Positions 55,866-64,000 of a DNA stretch of 64,000 nucleotides are shown piece by piece (within the stretch, counting starts at the first letter, position 1; each line of letters starts with the position of its first letter). Below the pieces are notes generated by a model. The model saw nothing but the letters and a program-made list of their open reading frames with translations. It was not told where the DNA came from and ran no database searches. Origin of the DNA: Paenibacillus solanacearum (GTDB lineage: Bacteria; Bacillota; Bacilli; Paenibacillales; NBRC-103111); contig NZ_CAJVAS010000002.1 in NCBI RefSeq assembly GCF_910593845.1, positions 305,398 to 369,397 of the forward strand. Direction: 5' to 3'. The position numbers were made by a program, and so were the translations under genes.

Positions 55866-56768
55866 TTATTCCAATTGCAGCAATGACGGATGAATAATTG
55901 CCTGGTAAGCGTTATCAGAGCTAAGCCGGCCGCCGTCGAGCCCGATCAGCACTTTACTCGCTTCGATCTGTTTGCCGTCCGTCGTAATGACGACCCGATC
56001 CGGTTTGATCGCCAGCATAAATTGCGTACTCCGGTTCACCCCCCGATAAGGAACCAGCCTCAGCCGGTCCTGCCATATAAAAGGCTCCGTCCCGATCGCA
56101 GACACCAGCTGATCCACCTCGGAACGGCGTATTTTGTTCATCCATGCTTCCGGGATGTGTTCTCCCCACTGACCGGCCTCCATCACCATGACGGGCGTTC
56201 GGGTCAGCGGATCGTACAGCTGATTGCCGGTATCGATCAAGCCTACGCAGCTCGAAGCGAATGCGTCGATATGCACGTCCACTTTTGCCATGAAGACTGA
56301 CAGCTCCTGCTTGCGCTTCAGCCCGGATATGACTTGGCGGTATACCCATACGGCAAAAGGAATCGAGAATACGAGCATCGGCAGCGTCACCTTCATATCC
56401 CGGCTGAACAATATGCCGCTTACGACTTCACCGGATGACTGCCAGAAATACGCGACGCTGAGCACAGCGCCGGCCGCAATGAAATTAATGAGGTAAAACA
56501 CGCCCACATTCCGCAAAAAGTGCTGCAGTCCTCCGTAGCCGAATGCCGTTAGCAGCATGAGCAGCGAAAGCAGAAATTTGACGGCAAACGTGTACAGAAA
56601 GGAAAGCGGCGGAAAAAAAAGAAAAATGGCGTAGCTGCCGCCTATGATTGCGGATAGCGCGAGCCGCCAATAGCGGTAGCGGATTTTTCGCGACCAGGCG
56701 GTCGTCCACAGCAGCATCCCGTCGATCAGCACGTTGAACAGGAAAATGATATCGAGATAGACGACCAT
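55866..56768 (-). CDS. spoIIGA: SpoIIGA, pro-SigE processing aspartic protease
   Basis: 300 residues from the ATG at 56768, the start that gives MVVYLDIIFLFNVLIDGMLL. Five membrane helices in residues 1-145, then a C-terminal protease domain with Asp179 in LIDTGNQLYDP, the family's catalytic D-T-G. It cuts the SigE pro-sequence at the sporulation septum after a signal from SpoIIR. Directly upstream of sigE; behind a promoter with a long spacer. Confidence 0.95.
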   Translation of the reverse strand: MVVYLDIIFLFNVLIDGMLLWTTAWSRKIRYRYWRLALSAIIGGSYAIFLFFPPLSFLYTFAVKFLLSLLMLLTAFGYGGLQHFLRNVGVFYLINFIAAGAVLSVAYFWQSSGEVVSGILFSRDMKVTLPMLVFSIPFAVWVYRQVISGLKRKQELSVFMAKVDVHIDAFASSCVGLIDTGNQLYDPLTRTPVMVMEAGQWGEHIPEAWMNKIRRSEVDQLVSAIGTEPFIWQDRLRLVPYRGVNRSTQFMLAIKPDRVVITTDGKQIEASKVLIGLDGGRLSSDNAYQAIIHPSLLQLE

Positions 56769-56817
56769 TTTCCGTTCCACCCGCCTCTCTCTCGTCTCGC
56801 TCGGCTTGATTGAGACA

Positions 56818-56850
56818 AGTATATAGCAAATATATTTCAAAGTCTGTCTA
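56818..56850 (-). promoter_or_regulatory. Predicted spoIIGA-sigE promoter with 21-base spacer
   Basis: On the minus strand TAGACA (56845-56850) and TATACT (56818-56823) with a spacer of 21. B. subtilis spoIIG has a similarly long 22-base spacer and needs Spo0A. A partial 0A-like site TTTGTCGGA is at 56876-56884, seven of nine matches. Confidence 0.5.
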
Positions 56851-56947
56851 AACATGCCGATTACAAGAGACTATTTTTGTCGGATGGGGGTAGTTGGAAG
56901 AAAGGCTCCACAAGCTTCCCTCCGGTCTTGGAGCAGCATGGGAACGC

Positions 56948-56982
56948 GAAAAAACCGCCTCCTTTGCGAGAAAGGAGGCGGC
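56948..56982 (-). terminator. Terminator after ftsZ
   Basis: On the minus strand CCGCCTCCTTT pairs with AAAGGAGGCGG around a 5-base loop, then six T. It starts 23 bp beyond the ftsZ stop. Confidence 0.95.
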
Positions 56983-57004
56983 TCAGTTGATTGTAGCGGA
57001 GAAA

Positions 57005-58147
57005 TTACTTGTCGAAGTTGTTGCGGTTGCGATTGCGCAAAAACGCCGGAATGTCGAGCTGATCATTCGAGCTTTGCCCGCCAAAAGGGCGAAGGTTGTT
57101 CAACCGCGAATCGGAAGAATCGTTCTGTGGATGCGCAGCGTTTGTAGGGGTACTGTTGCCTCCCGGCTTGCGCGCTCCCGGTTGCGGAGCTGCTTTATAT
57201 TCGAAGCCCGTCGCGATGACGGTCACTTGAATTTCGTCTTTCAGCGATTCGTCGATGACCGCGCCGAAGATCATGTTCACTTCGAGATCGCAAGCAGACG
57301 CGACAATATCGGCCGCTTCGTTCACTTCATAGAGGGACAGGTTAATGCCGCCTGTAATGTTCATCAGTACGCCGCGCGCTCCGTCGATGGACGTCTCCAG
57401 CAGCGGGGACGAAATCGCCTTCTTCGCCGCTTCCGCCGCGCGATTCTCTCCCGTCGCGATGCCAATGCCCATCAGGGCCGAGCCGCGCTCGGTCATAATC
57501 GTCTTGACGTCGGCGAAGTCGAGGTTAATGAGACCCGGCACCGCAATAAGGTCGGAAATGCCTTGAACGCCTTGACGCAGCACGTTGTCCGCTTCGCGGA
57601 ACGCTTCCAGCATCGGCGTTTTCTTGTCGACGATTTCGAGCAATCGGTCGTTGGGAATAACGATCAGCGTGTCCACTTTCTCTTTGAGCGCAGCAATCCC
57701 CTGCTCAGCCTGCATTTGACGCTTGCGGCCTTCGAATGTGAACGGACGGGTGACAACCCCTACCGTCAGTGCGCCGCATTCTTTGGCGATCTCCGCGATG
57801 ACCGGAGCCGCTCCCGTTCCCGTACCGCCGCCCATACCGGCCGTAACGAAAACCATGTCGGAGCCTTTGAGCGTATTTACGATCAGGTCGCGGGATTCTT
57901 CCGCCGCTTTCTTGCCTACCTCCGGATTGGCTCCGGCGCCGAGACCGCGCGTCATTTTGTCGCCGATCTGCAGCTTTTGTTCCGCTTTGGCATAGTGCAG
58001 CGCCTGGGCATCCGTGTTCACCGTAATGAACTCTACGCCCTTCACGCCGTTGTCGATCATCCGGTTGACGGCATTGCTGCCGCCCCCGCCTACGCCAATG
58101 ACTTTTATTTTTGCTAAATGGTCCATGTCCATATCGATTTCAAACAT
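57005..58147 (-). CDS. ftsZ: FtsZ, tubulin-like division protein
   Basis: 380 residues, ATG at 58147 after GAGGGGG. GTPase that assembles the Z ring. GTP-binding [13 protein letters not shown], tubulin signature [10 protein letters not shown] and synergy loop [11 protein letters not shown] are intact. A low-complexity Pro/Asn/Ser linker at about 315-360 leads to the C-terminal peptide [12 protein letters not shown], which FtsA and SepF bind. Follows ftsA by 50 bp. Confidence 0.98.
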   Translation of the reverse strand: MFEIDMDMDHLAKIKVIGVGGGGSNAVNRMIDNGVKGVEFITVNTDAQALHYAKAEQKLQIGDKMTRGLGAGANPEVGKKAAEESRDLIVNTLKGSDMVFVTAGMGGGTGTGAAPVIAEIAKECGALTVGVVTRPFTFEGRKRQMQAEQGIAALKEKVDTLIVIPNDRLLEIVDKKTPMLEAFREADNVLRQGVQGISDLIAVPGLINLDFADVKTIMTERGSALMGIGIATGENRAAEAAKKAISSPLLETSIDGARGVLMNITGGINLSLYEVNEAADIVASACDLEVNMIFGAVIDESLKDEIQVTVIATGFEYKAAPQPGARKPGGNSTPTNAAHPQNDSSDSRLNNLRPFGGQSSNDQLDIPAFLRNRNRNNFDK

Positions 58148-58197
58148 TTGAGCGTCTTCCCCCTCATTCGGCTATGCCTAAAGCAGCCTGACTGTTC

Positions 58198-59451
58198 TTA
58201 AATGAATTCACTTAACCAGTTTTTGAATCGTTCCATAGCCGAGGGCTTTTGCTCTTGACTGTAGGCCGCCTTTTTGCTTGCTGGGCCGGTTGTCTTCTTC
58301 ACGGATGATCCACTCTTGGCGCTGCGCAAATATTTCGAAGCGTATTGAATGATGCCTACGCCGCCCGTAAAAGCGGGGTCGCGCACGCCAATATAGTCCG
58401 GCACCGCAATCCGTACGGACGAGGCCAGCTCCGCTTGCGCGATGGCGAGCATGCCCGGCATCGAAACGGTCCCGCCGGTCAGCACATATCCGCCAGGCAG
58501 TTCCGTAAAGCCGAGACGCTGCACTTCGAGCCCAATCAAATGGAATATTTCCTGAACCCGTGGTTCGATAATGTTTGCCAGATCGACCTGGGAAAATTCC
58601 TTGTCGACATTGCTGCCGATTCGGTTCACTTTAAACACCTGATCGGCCGCCGCATGTTCGACGATGGCGCAGCCGAACTTGAGCTTGATCTTCTCGGCCA
58701 CATCGGCTTGCGTTCTCAAGCCGTATGCAATATCGTTCGTAATGAACTCTCCCCCGATCGGAAGGGTTGTGGTCGCCACCATATTGTTTTCATCAAAAAT
58801 AGCAATCGTCGTGGCGCCCGCGCCGATATCGACCAGCACGGTACCGATTGCCTTCTCGTCTTTGGACAAGGCCAGGTGACCTGCAGCCAGCGACATCAAA
58901 ATAAGGCCGGCTACCTTCAATCCCGATTTCTCTACTACGCGGAGCAAATTATGTATCGCCGTCTTCGTGCCCGTGACAATCGTGGCTTCCACTTCAAGCC
59001 TGACGCCGATCATGCTTCGCGGATCGTGAATTTGATCCGTTCCGTCTACAACGTACTGATTCGGTACGACTCCGATAATTTCCCGTTCCGGTGCTAATGG
59101 AATCACTTTGGCCGCTTGAATGACACGCTCAATGTCGTCGTCCCCGATCTCCCGGTCTTCGTTCGAAACGGCGACGACGCCGTGGCTCGACTGCAGTGCG
59201 ATATGATTGCCGGAGATACCAACGTATACTTCGGCAATTTGGATACCTACCATTCTTTCCGCGTGATCAACTGCGTTTCGAATGGACTGCACCGTTTGAT
59301 CGATATCTACAATGGCTCCCTTGCGAATTCCCTGGGAGTCGGCAGATCCAACTCCAATTATATTAATGGCGCCGTTTACGACTTCCCCAATAATAGCACG
59401 AACTTTGGATGTACCGATGTCCAAACTAACAATGATGTCATTGCTGCTCAA
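58198..59451 (-). CDS. ftsA: FtsA, actin-like membrane anchor for FtsZ
   Basis: 417 residues from a TTG at 59451, seven or eight bases after GGAGGTG. Actin-fold ATPase: phosphate-1 loop VSLDIGTSKVRAIIGEV, phosphate-2 LVDIGAGATTIAIF, adenosine loop GGYVLTGGTVSMPG, and the FtsA-specific 1C domain around GISGNHIALQSSHG. A Lys/Ser linker precedes the C-terminal amphipathic helix AMERFKNWLSEFI that inserts in the membrane. About 190 AT-rich bases without a gene separate it from divIB and probably hold its promoter. Confidence 0.97.
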   Translation of the reverse strand: MSSNDIIVSLDIGTSKVRAIIGEVVNGAINIIGVGSADSQGIRKGAIVDIDQTVQSIRNAVDHAERMVGIQIAEVYVGISGNHIALQSSHGVVAVSNEDREIGDDDIERVIQAAKVIPLAPEREIIGVVPNQYVVDGTDQIHDPRSMIGVRLEVEATIVTGTKTAIHNLLRVVEKSGLKVAGLILMSLAAGHLALSKDEKAIGTVLVDIGAGATTIAIFDENNMVATTTLPIGGEFITNDIAYGLRTQADVAEKIKLKFGCAIVEHAAADQVFKVNRIGSNVDKEFSQVDLANIIEPRVQEIFHLIGLEVQRLGFTELPGGYVLTGGTVSMPGMLAIAQAELASSVRIAVPDYIGVRDPAFTGGVGIIQYASKYLRSAKSGSSVKKTTGPASKKAAYSQEQKPSAMERFKNWLSEFI

Positions 59452-59641
59452 CCCGTGGCACCTCCTGTAACAAGTGTAATATATGAGCCTTGGTCAGCAA
59501 ACCTCCTGTATTAATTCCACACAGCTCACGAATTCCCTTTTTTTTTTACAAACTTTTTGATCGCATTTTCATACAAAATCTACAAATATCCCATAATTTC
59601 AATTCTATCATTTATTTGGATAATTGAGTAGAGGAAACTAT

Positions 59642-60553
59642 TTAATTTCGCGTCGTTTCTTTGGCCGGCGGTTTGGCATCTTTGCCGCTGCTTGCGCCGG
59701 ATGCCGCGTTGTTCTGAGCAGCCGGCTGGGAAGCTTTGGAAGCGTCCTTGGTTGAACCGGCAGGAACGGCGGCTCCAGTGTCATTCGCGCCGCTTTTGGC
59801 CGGCGGTTCCGCTTCGAACGGAATATGGGAATCCGCTTCGAGCAGCTTGATAATGCCGCTCGTAATCTTGTTTTCTCGCAAAGAAGCGATATAGGAATCG
59901 AGATATTTGATTTTCTCCGGCAGCTTGCCGATCGTCGTCTGCACCTCGAACGAAGACCTCGTGTACATTTTGATCCGGTCGGGAAACGAATCGCTGGGGA
60001 ACGGCTTGATCTCGGAAATATCGGAGAAGTAGGACAAAGGCACTTTCGACATCGCCAGGCACAGCTTCGTTTTGAGCGGATCGTCATTCGCCCAGCCGGA
60101 TAATATCGGCATATCGAGCGCGACGCCCTGTATTTTGACCGGAACGACGCTGGCGTCGGCGAGCAGCGCCTCCACCTGCCCGCTATCGCTGATCTGGTAG
60201 GCGACTTTGGCATATTCCTTCACTTCGATCAAGATCTTTCCCGGGAAATGCTTCGACGCGTTGACGGATTCGACCATGCGCAGCGCTCGTACCTGGTCTT
60301 CGATGCGGCTGGTGGAGACGGAGAAGAAGTGGTCTCCCGCCTTGACTCCGGCGGCTTGTCCGATTTCATCCGGCGCTACGAGCTCTTGACCTTCGATCTC
60401 GATCACCGTAATTTTACTCAAGGACGATTGGAAAAATAATACCAGCAGCAACGTGATGAAAAACACAAACAGGAAAAGAAGCAGCTTCCTGCTGCTGCGT
60501 GCTCGTCTTTTCGGGCTTGGATTTTTAATAACCGGCAACCGCTCTGCTGGCAT
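59642..60553 (-). CDS. divIB: DivIB/FtsQ division protein
   Basis: 303 residues, ATG at 60553 after AGGAGG. Short basic cytoplasmic tail, one membrane helix at about 23-43, then POTRA domain (SKITVIEIEGQELVAPDEI), the beta domain (ILIEVKEYAKVAYQI) and a C-terminal tail of about 60 residues rich in Ala, Lys, Ser and Pro. Links the septal synthases to the ring together with DivIC and FtsL. ylxW, ylxX and sbp, which follow divIB in B. subtilis, are absent. Confidence 0.94.
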   Translation of the reverse strand: MPAERLPVIKNPSPKRRARSSRKLLLFLFVFFITLLLVLFFQSSLSKITVIEIEGQELVAPDEIGQAAGVKAGDHFFSVSTSRIEDQVRALRMVESVNASKHFPGKILIEVKEYAKVAYQISDSGQVEALLADASVVPVKIQGVALDMPILSGWANDDPLKTKLCLAMSKVPLSYFSDISEIKPFPSDSFPDRIKMYTRSSFEVQTTIGKLPEKIKYLDSYIASLRENKITSGIIKLLEADSHIPFEAEPPAKSGANDTGAAVPAGSTKDASKASQPAAQNNAASGASSGKDAKPPAKETTRN

Positions 60554-60631
60554 GGGGAGTCCTCCTGAAATCTAGGGTACGTCGGTAACGGTACCCAAAA
60601 ATATGTAAACCGCCTAGTATCCCTCTCCGGG

Positions 60632-60717
60632 CAACCGACAGCGATATACGCAGTAACGGTTGCAACGTTCTTGACAACTGACAGCGCCGACTGCGCGGTA
60701 ACAGTTGCAACGTGGAA
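60632..60717. repeat. Two hairpin repeats between murA and divIB, related to the dapH repeats
   Basis: Units start at 60632 and 60675 (43-bp step). Unit A pairs CAACCG (60632-60637) with CGGTTG (60657-60662); unit B pairs CAACTG (60675-60680) with CAGTTG (60702-60707). Both have ACAGCG and a TAA before the 3' arm, then GCAACG. The same plan as the repeats at 40396-40579, but with the C-G change made on both arms. Relative to the flanking genes they lie in the opposite sense to those before dapH. Confidence 0.8.
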
Positions 60718-60760
60718 AAGGGATATTTCAGCGGCAGCTAGCATAAGGATAAATAAGTGC

Positions 60761-62029
60761 TTACTCTGTCTTTACGGGGAACGTGCGCTGTATGGCGGCT
60801 CCAAGTCGGCCGAGCATCAGCTCGATCCGCTCATAGCCCCGGTCGATATGATGAATCTGCTCGATCACCGTCGAGCCTTGCGCAGCCAGACCGGCAATCA
60901 CGAGTGCGGCTCCCGCCCGCAAATCGGTAGCTTCCACCGTAGCGCCGTACAGCCTCGGCACGCCTCGTATAAACGCCGAGTTCAAATCGACCCGAATATC
61001 CGCGCCCATGCGCGATAGTTCATCCACATGTCTGAATCTGCCTTCGAATACCGTTTCTTTCACAACGCTGAGCCCGTCTGCCAAACTGAACAGCACCATG
61101 ATCTGCGATTGCAAATCGGTCGGAAACGACGGGTATGGCGAGGTCACGACACGCTCGATGGACTTTGGCCTTGCCAAAGCGCATACGTTCATTATATCAC
61201 CGTGGATCGTGATTTGAACACCCGCCCTTTTGAGGACGTGAATGGCCGAGGTCAAATGCGCCGGACATATTTGCTCCAGCGTCACGTTGCCTCTCGTGAC
61301 GGCTGCGGCAATCATCAATGTGCCTGCGACGATTCGGTCGGGTATAATCCGATAAGTACAAGGGGTTAACTCGGAAACGCCTTCGATTGTAATCGTATCC
61401 GTCCCTGCCCCGATAATTTTGGCGCCCATCGCGTTCAAGAAATTTTGCAAATCTTGAATTTCCGGCTCCCGGGCTGCGCCCGTGATCGTGGTCATGCCTT
61501 TGGCCATGACCGCCGCCATCATAATATTTTCCGTAGCGCCTACGCTCGGATAATCGAGCACGATTTCGGCGCCTCGAAGCTCTTCCGCCGTACATACGAC
61601 CTTATTGCCGCTCTCTTCGATGACTGCCCCCAGTGCCGCAAGGCCGCGCAGGTGCAGATCGATCTTTCGTTCGCCGATGGCGCATCCGCCTGGTTGATAC
61701 AGCTCTACCCGACCCACACGGCTAAGCAGCGGGCCCATCAGGAAGATCGACGATCGCATCTGGCTCATCAAACTTTCGGGAATATGGAATTCATGCACTC
61801 CTGTCGTGTTTACGGTTACCGTATCGCCTGTGTGCCCGGCTTCGCAGCCCAGCGCGCGCAGAATATCCAGCATGACATGGATGTCGGAAAGATTCGGCAC
61901 GTTCTGAATGTGTACTGCACCTTCCGCCATAATGCTTGCCGCCATAATCGGCAGCGCTGCATTTTTGGCGCCGTGAATCCTGATGGTTCCCGCAAGAGGT
62001 CTCCCACCTTCGATCACCAACTTTTCCAA
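60761..62029 (-). CDS. murA: UDP-N-acetylglucosamine 1-carboxyvinyltransferase
   Basis: 422 residues, full length. First committed step of peptidoglycan synthesis, adding enolpyruvate from PEP. RIHGAKNAALPIMAASIMA holds the active-site Lys-Asn, and the fosfomycin-target Cys is in YQPGGCAIGERKIDLH. Two inverted alpha/beta barrels. Low-GC Firmicutes often have two murA copies; this one lies in the division cluster like B. subtilis murAA relatives in Paenibacillaceae. 15 bp after murB. Confidence 0.96.
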   Translation of the reverse strand: MEKLVIEGGRPLAGTIRIHGAKNAALPIMAASIMAEGAVHIQNVPNLSDIHVMLDILRALGCEAGHTGDTVTVNTTGVHEFHIPESLMSQMRSSIFLMGPLLSRVGRVELYQPGGCAIGERKIDLHLRGLAALGAVIEESGNKVVCTAEELRGAEIVLDYPSVGATENIMMAAVMAKGMTTITGAAREPEIQDLQNFLNAMGAKIIGAGTDTITIEGVSELTPCTYRIIPDRIVAGTLMIAAAVTRGNVTLEQICPAHLTSAIHVLKRAGVQITIHGDIMNVCALARPKSIERVVTSPYPSFPTDLQSQIMVLFSLADGLSVVKETVFEGRFRHVDELSRMGADIRVDLNSAFIRGVPRLYGATVEATDLRAGAALVIAGLAAQGSTVIEQIHHIDRGYERIELMLGRLGAAIQRTFPVKTE

Positions 62030-62044
62030 AGTCCCACCTCCGAT

Positions 62045-62950
62045 TTACCGCTCACCCACCGCCATTACTTCCGGTACAAGTCGTACACCGTATTTCTGGA
62101 ATACCGTGTCCTGCACTTGTTCGATCAAGGCGAGCACATCCTGAGCTGTAGCCTGCCCGGTGTTGATCATAAAGTTGGCATGCATCGGCGAGACCACCGC
62201 ACCGCCTACCTTAAGCCCCTTCAAACCGGCGTCTTCGATCAGCTTGGCGGAGAAATGCCCCTCCGGGTTGCGGAAGACGCTTCCCGCGCAAGCCAGCGTC
62301 AGCGGCTGCGTCTGCAGTCTCCGCTCCTTGAACGCGTTCAGCGCCGCCACGATTTCCTTGCGGTCGCCGCGTTTCAGCTGGAAGACCGCTTCCGTCACGA
62401 TTCCCGGTTTGGCATGCAAAACCGAGTGCCGGTAAGCGTATGCGAAATCGTCCTTCTCCAGCGTGACCAACTCTCCTGTCGGCAGCAGCACTTCAGCTCG
62501 CGATAGAATGCGTGACACATCAGACCCGTGCGCCCCGGCGTTCATATAAACGGCACCTCCCACCGTTCCCGGAATACCTCCGCCGAACTCCAACCCGGAC
62601 AAACCTTCGCGTGCGACCCTTTGGCATAAGACGATGAACGAAACGGCGCCTCCGGCGTATACCCGTTCCCCCTCGATGCGCACCTTATCCAGCGCTTCCC
62701 CCAGCTTGATCACGACGCCTCGTATGCCTTTGTCGGAAACGAGCAGGTTCGAGCCTCTGCCGATCACAAACCAGGGCGTTTGATGCGCATGAAAAAGCTT
62801 CACCGCGCGGACGAGTTGTTCTTTCGTCTGCGGCACCAGCAGAATGTCGGCGGGACCGCCGATTTTCCACGTCGTGTAGGGAGCGAGCGGTTCGTTCAAT
62901 CGAACTTCACCGTAGGAGCCGCTCAAGAGCTCAAGTTTGACCTGTTGCAT
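62045..62950 (-). CDS. murB: UDP-N-acetylenolpyruvoylglucosamine reductase
   Basis: 301 residues, ATG at 62950 after GGAGG. FAD enzyme reducing the MurA product with NADPH to UDP-MurNAc. FAD region PYTTWKIGGPADILLVP and GRGSNLLVSDKGIRGVVI; GGGIPGTVGGAVYMNAGAHG; the catalytic Ser in AGSVFRNPEGHFSAKLIE. Lacks the extra loop of E. coli type MurB, as expected for the Bacillus class. A 195-bp gap separates it from murG. Confidence 0.97.
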   Translation of the reverse strand: MQQVKLELLSGSYGEVRLNEPLAPYTTWKIGGPADILLVPQTKEQLVRAVKLFHAHQTPWFVIGRGSNLLVSDKGIRGVVIKLGEALDKVRIEGERVYAGGAVSFIVLCQRVAREGLSGLEFGGGIPGTVGGAVYMNAGAHGSDVSRILSRAEVLLPTGELVTLEKDDFAYAYRHSVLHAKPGIVTEAVFQLKRGDRKEIVAALNAFKERRLQTQPLTLACAGSVFRNPEGHFSAKLIEDAGLKGLKVGGAVVSPMHANFMINTGQATAQDVLALIEQVQDTVFQKYGVRLVPEVMAVGER

Positions 62951-63145
62951 GGGAATCCTCCTTTACAGAACAGCCGGAGCGCCGATTTCGATATAAGCTC
63001 GATAATCGGAAGCGGCAGCAGCCGTACGCGCGTTTTCTTTCGTTCTCTTGCGCTGGCGGCCTGCCGCTTCGCCGGGCGTCTGTCACGGTTATAGTGTAGT
63101 TTATGTGAAATCGGAAATAGTGTGACAATCGCCTATTCATTTTCC

Positions 63146-64000
63146 TTAGCGTCCGGGAAGCCGGTGCTTCTCGATCAGCTGCACGATCATATCAGTACCG
63201 CTGGCGAACGGACTGGACGCCATCCGCTCTTTCAGCTCCGAGCGTTGCTCCTGTACCTCGCCAAGACGCTGAAGCAGCGTATCGGCGTTCAAATCTTCTT
63301 CATGCAGCACACGGGCGTAGCCCATCTTCTCAAACGATTCCGCATTCAAAATTTGATCGCCCCGGCTCGCCTGTCGTGACAGCGGAATCAGCAGCATCGG
63401 CTTGCGCAGCGCCAGAAACTCAAAGATCGACGTGGAGCCCGCCCGCGATACGACAATGTCAGCGCTGGCCAGAAGGTCCGGAAGCTCATCCTTGACGTAC
63501 TCGAACTGGCGGTATCCCCTCACCTGCGACAGCGAGGAATCGACGTGCCCCTTGCCGCAAATATGTATAATTTGAAATTGGTGCAGCAGCGCGTCGAGCG
63601 ATTCGCGAATCGCCTGATTGATGCGCTGCGCTCCAAGGCTGCCGCCCATCACGAACAGAACCGGCTTCTGCGAGTGAAAATCGCAAAGCGACAACCCGCG
63701 CAGCGGCTTTCCCTGCAGCATCGTTTCGCGAATCGGCAATCCCGTACACTCCGCCTTGTCGCTGCGGACGAACTTCATCGTCTCCGGGAACGTGACGCAG
63801 ATCCGGGATACGAACGGCATCGTAATTTTGTTCGCGAGGCCGGGCGTCAGGTCGGATTCATGCGAAATGACCGGGATGCCGTTCAAGCGGCTGGCCAAAA
63901 TGACCGGGACAGCAACAAAGCCCCCCTTCGAAAAGACGATGTGGGGCTTGATTCGGCGGAGCAGCTTATGGGCTTCGGCAATGCCCTGCAGCACCTTGAA
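63146..64000 (-). CDS. murG: MurG glycosyltransferase (N-terminus outside window)
   Basis: 285 codons are visible of a protein usually near 360; the start lies beyond base 64000. Transfers GlcNAc to lipid I, giving lipid II, at the inner face of the membrane. GGFVAVPVILASRLNGIPVI is in the first lobe; FVMGGSLGAQRINQAIRES and SRAGSTSIFEFLALRKPMLLIPL form the UDP-GlcNAc site of the second. The order murG-murB is as in B. subtilis. Confidence 0.96.
   Translation of the reverse strand, partial: FKVLQGIAEAHKLLRRIKPHIVFSKGGFVAVPVILASRLNGIPVISHESDLTPGLANKITMPFVSRICVTFPETMKFVRSDKAECTGLPIRETMLQGKPLRGLSLCDFHSQKPVLFVMGGSLGAQRINQAIRESLDALLHQFQIIHICGKGHVDSSLSQVRGYRQFEYVKDELPDLLASADIVVSRAGSTSIFEFLALRKPMLLIPLSRQASRGDQILNAESFEKMGYARVLHEEDLNADTLLQRLGEVQEQRSELKERMASSPFASGTDMIVQLIEKHRLPGR

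Overview
The window reads as one contiguous stretch of chromosome from a spore-forming Firmicute with fairly high GC. The likely family is Paenibacillaceae (Paenibacillus or a close relative); this is inferred, since no rRNA gene is present. Supporting evidence: the spoIIGA-sigE-sigG sporulation cluster, dnaD, divIVA, sepF, the ylm genes, two T-box leaders, a PyrR attenuator, AGGAGG-type ribosome binding sites, frequent TTG and GTG starts, and genes closely similar to Bacillus housekeeping genes. I saw no tRNA, rRNA, insertion sequence, prophage or CRISPR array.

Layout. 1-1976: 5' part of an RND efflux pump. 2311-11788 (minus strand): a six-gene set with two MacB/LolD-type ATPases, a lipoprotein membrane-fusion protein, a two-module FtsX-type permease, a solute-binding lipoprotein and a large secreted beta-rich protein. 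This is the least ordinary part of the window. 12240-18124 (minus): dnaD, asnS, ackA, a 3-hydroxyacyl-CoA dehydrogenase and a stand-alone murF. 18254-21419: leuDC with a divergent LysR regulator. 21519-30105: methionine-salvage genes mtnU, mtnE, mtnW, mtnX and mtnB wrapped around a T-box-controlled proBAC. 30279-31100: a BacNav-like cation channel with an unusual pore filter. 31207-40320 (minus): pyrimidine operon pyrR-pyrB-pyrC-carA-carB-pyrF-pyrE behind a PyrR attenuator. 40348-43931: the acetylated diaminopimelate branch of lysine biosynthesis (dapH, N-acetyl-DAP deacetylase, patA), led by a four-copy 46-bp tandem repeat. 43937-64000 (mostly minus): the cell division, cell wall and sporulation cluster murG-murB-murA-divIB-ftsA-ftsZ-spoIIGA-sigE-sigG-ylmC-ylmD-ylmE-sepF-yggT-ylmH-divIVA-ileS-lspA-rluD, with a yteA-type gene on the opposite strand.

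How it fits together. Several modules feed the cell envelope. The DAP branch and murF/murA/murB/murG make peptidoglycan precursors. FtsZ, FtsA, SepF, DivIB and DivIVA build the septum. SpoIIGA activates pro-SigE at the sporulation septum. The pyr and pro operons are controlled by transcription attenuation through PyrR and a proline T-box, and ileS by an isoleucine T-box. Points of most interest: the hybrid exporter/binding-protein locus with an AbrB-like tail on one ATPase; a hairpin-forming repeat family found before dapH and between murA and divIB, with a compensatory base change; the odd channel filter; and the nesting of proBAC inside the mtn cluster. Start sites were chosen from ribosome binding sites and family alignments from memory; no database search was run.
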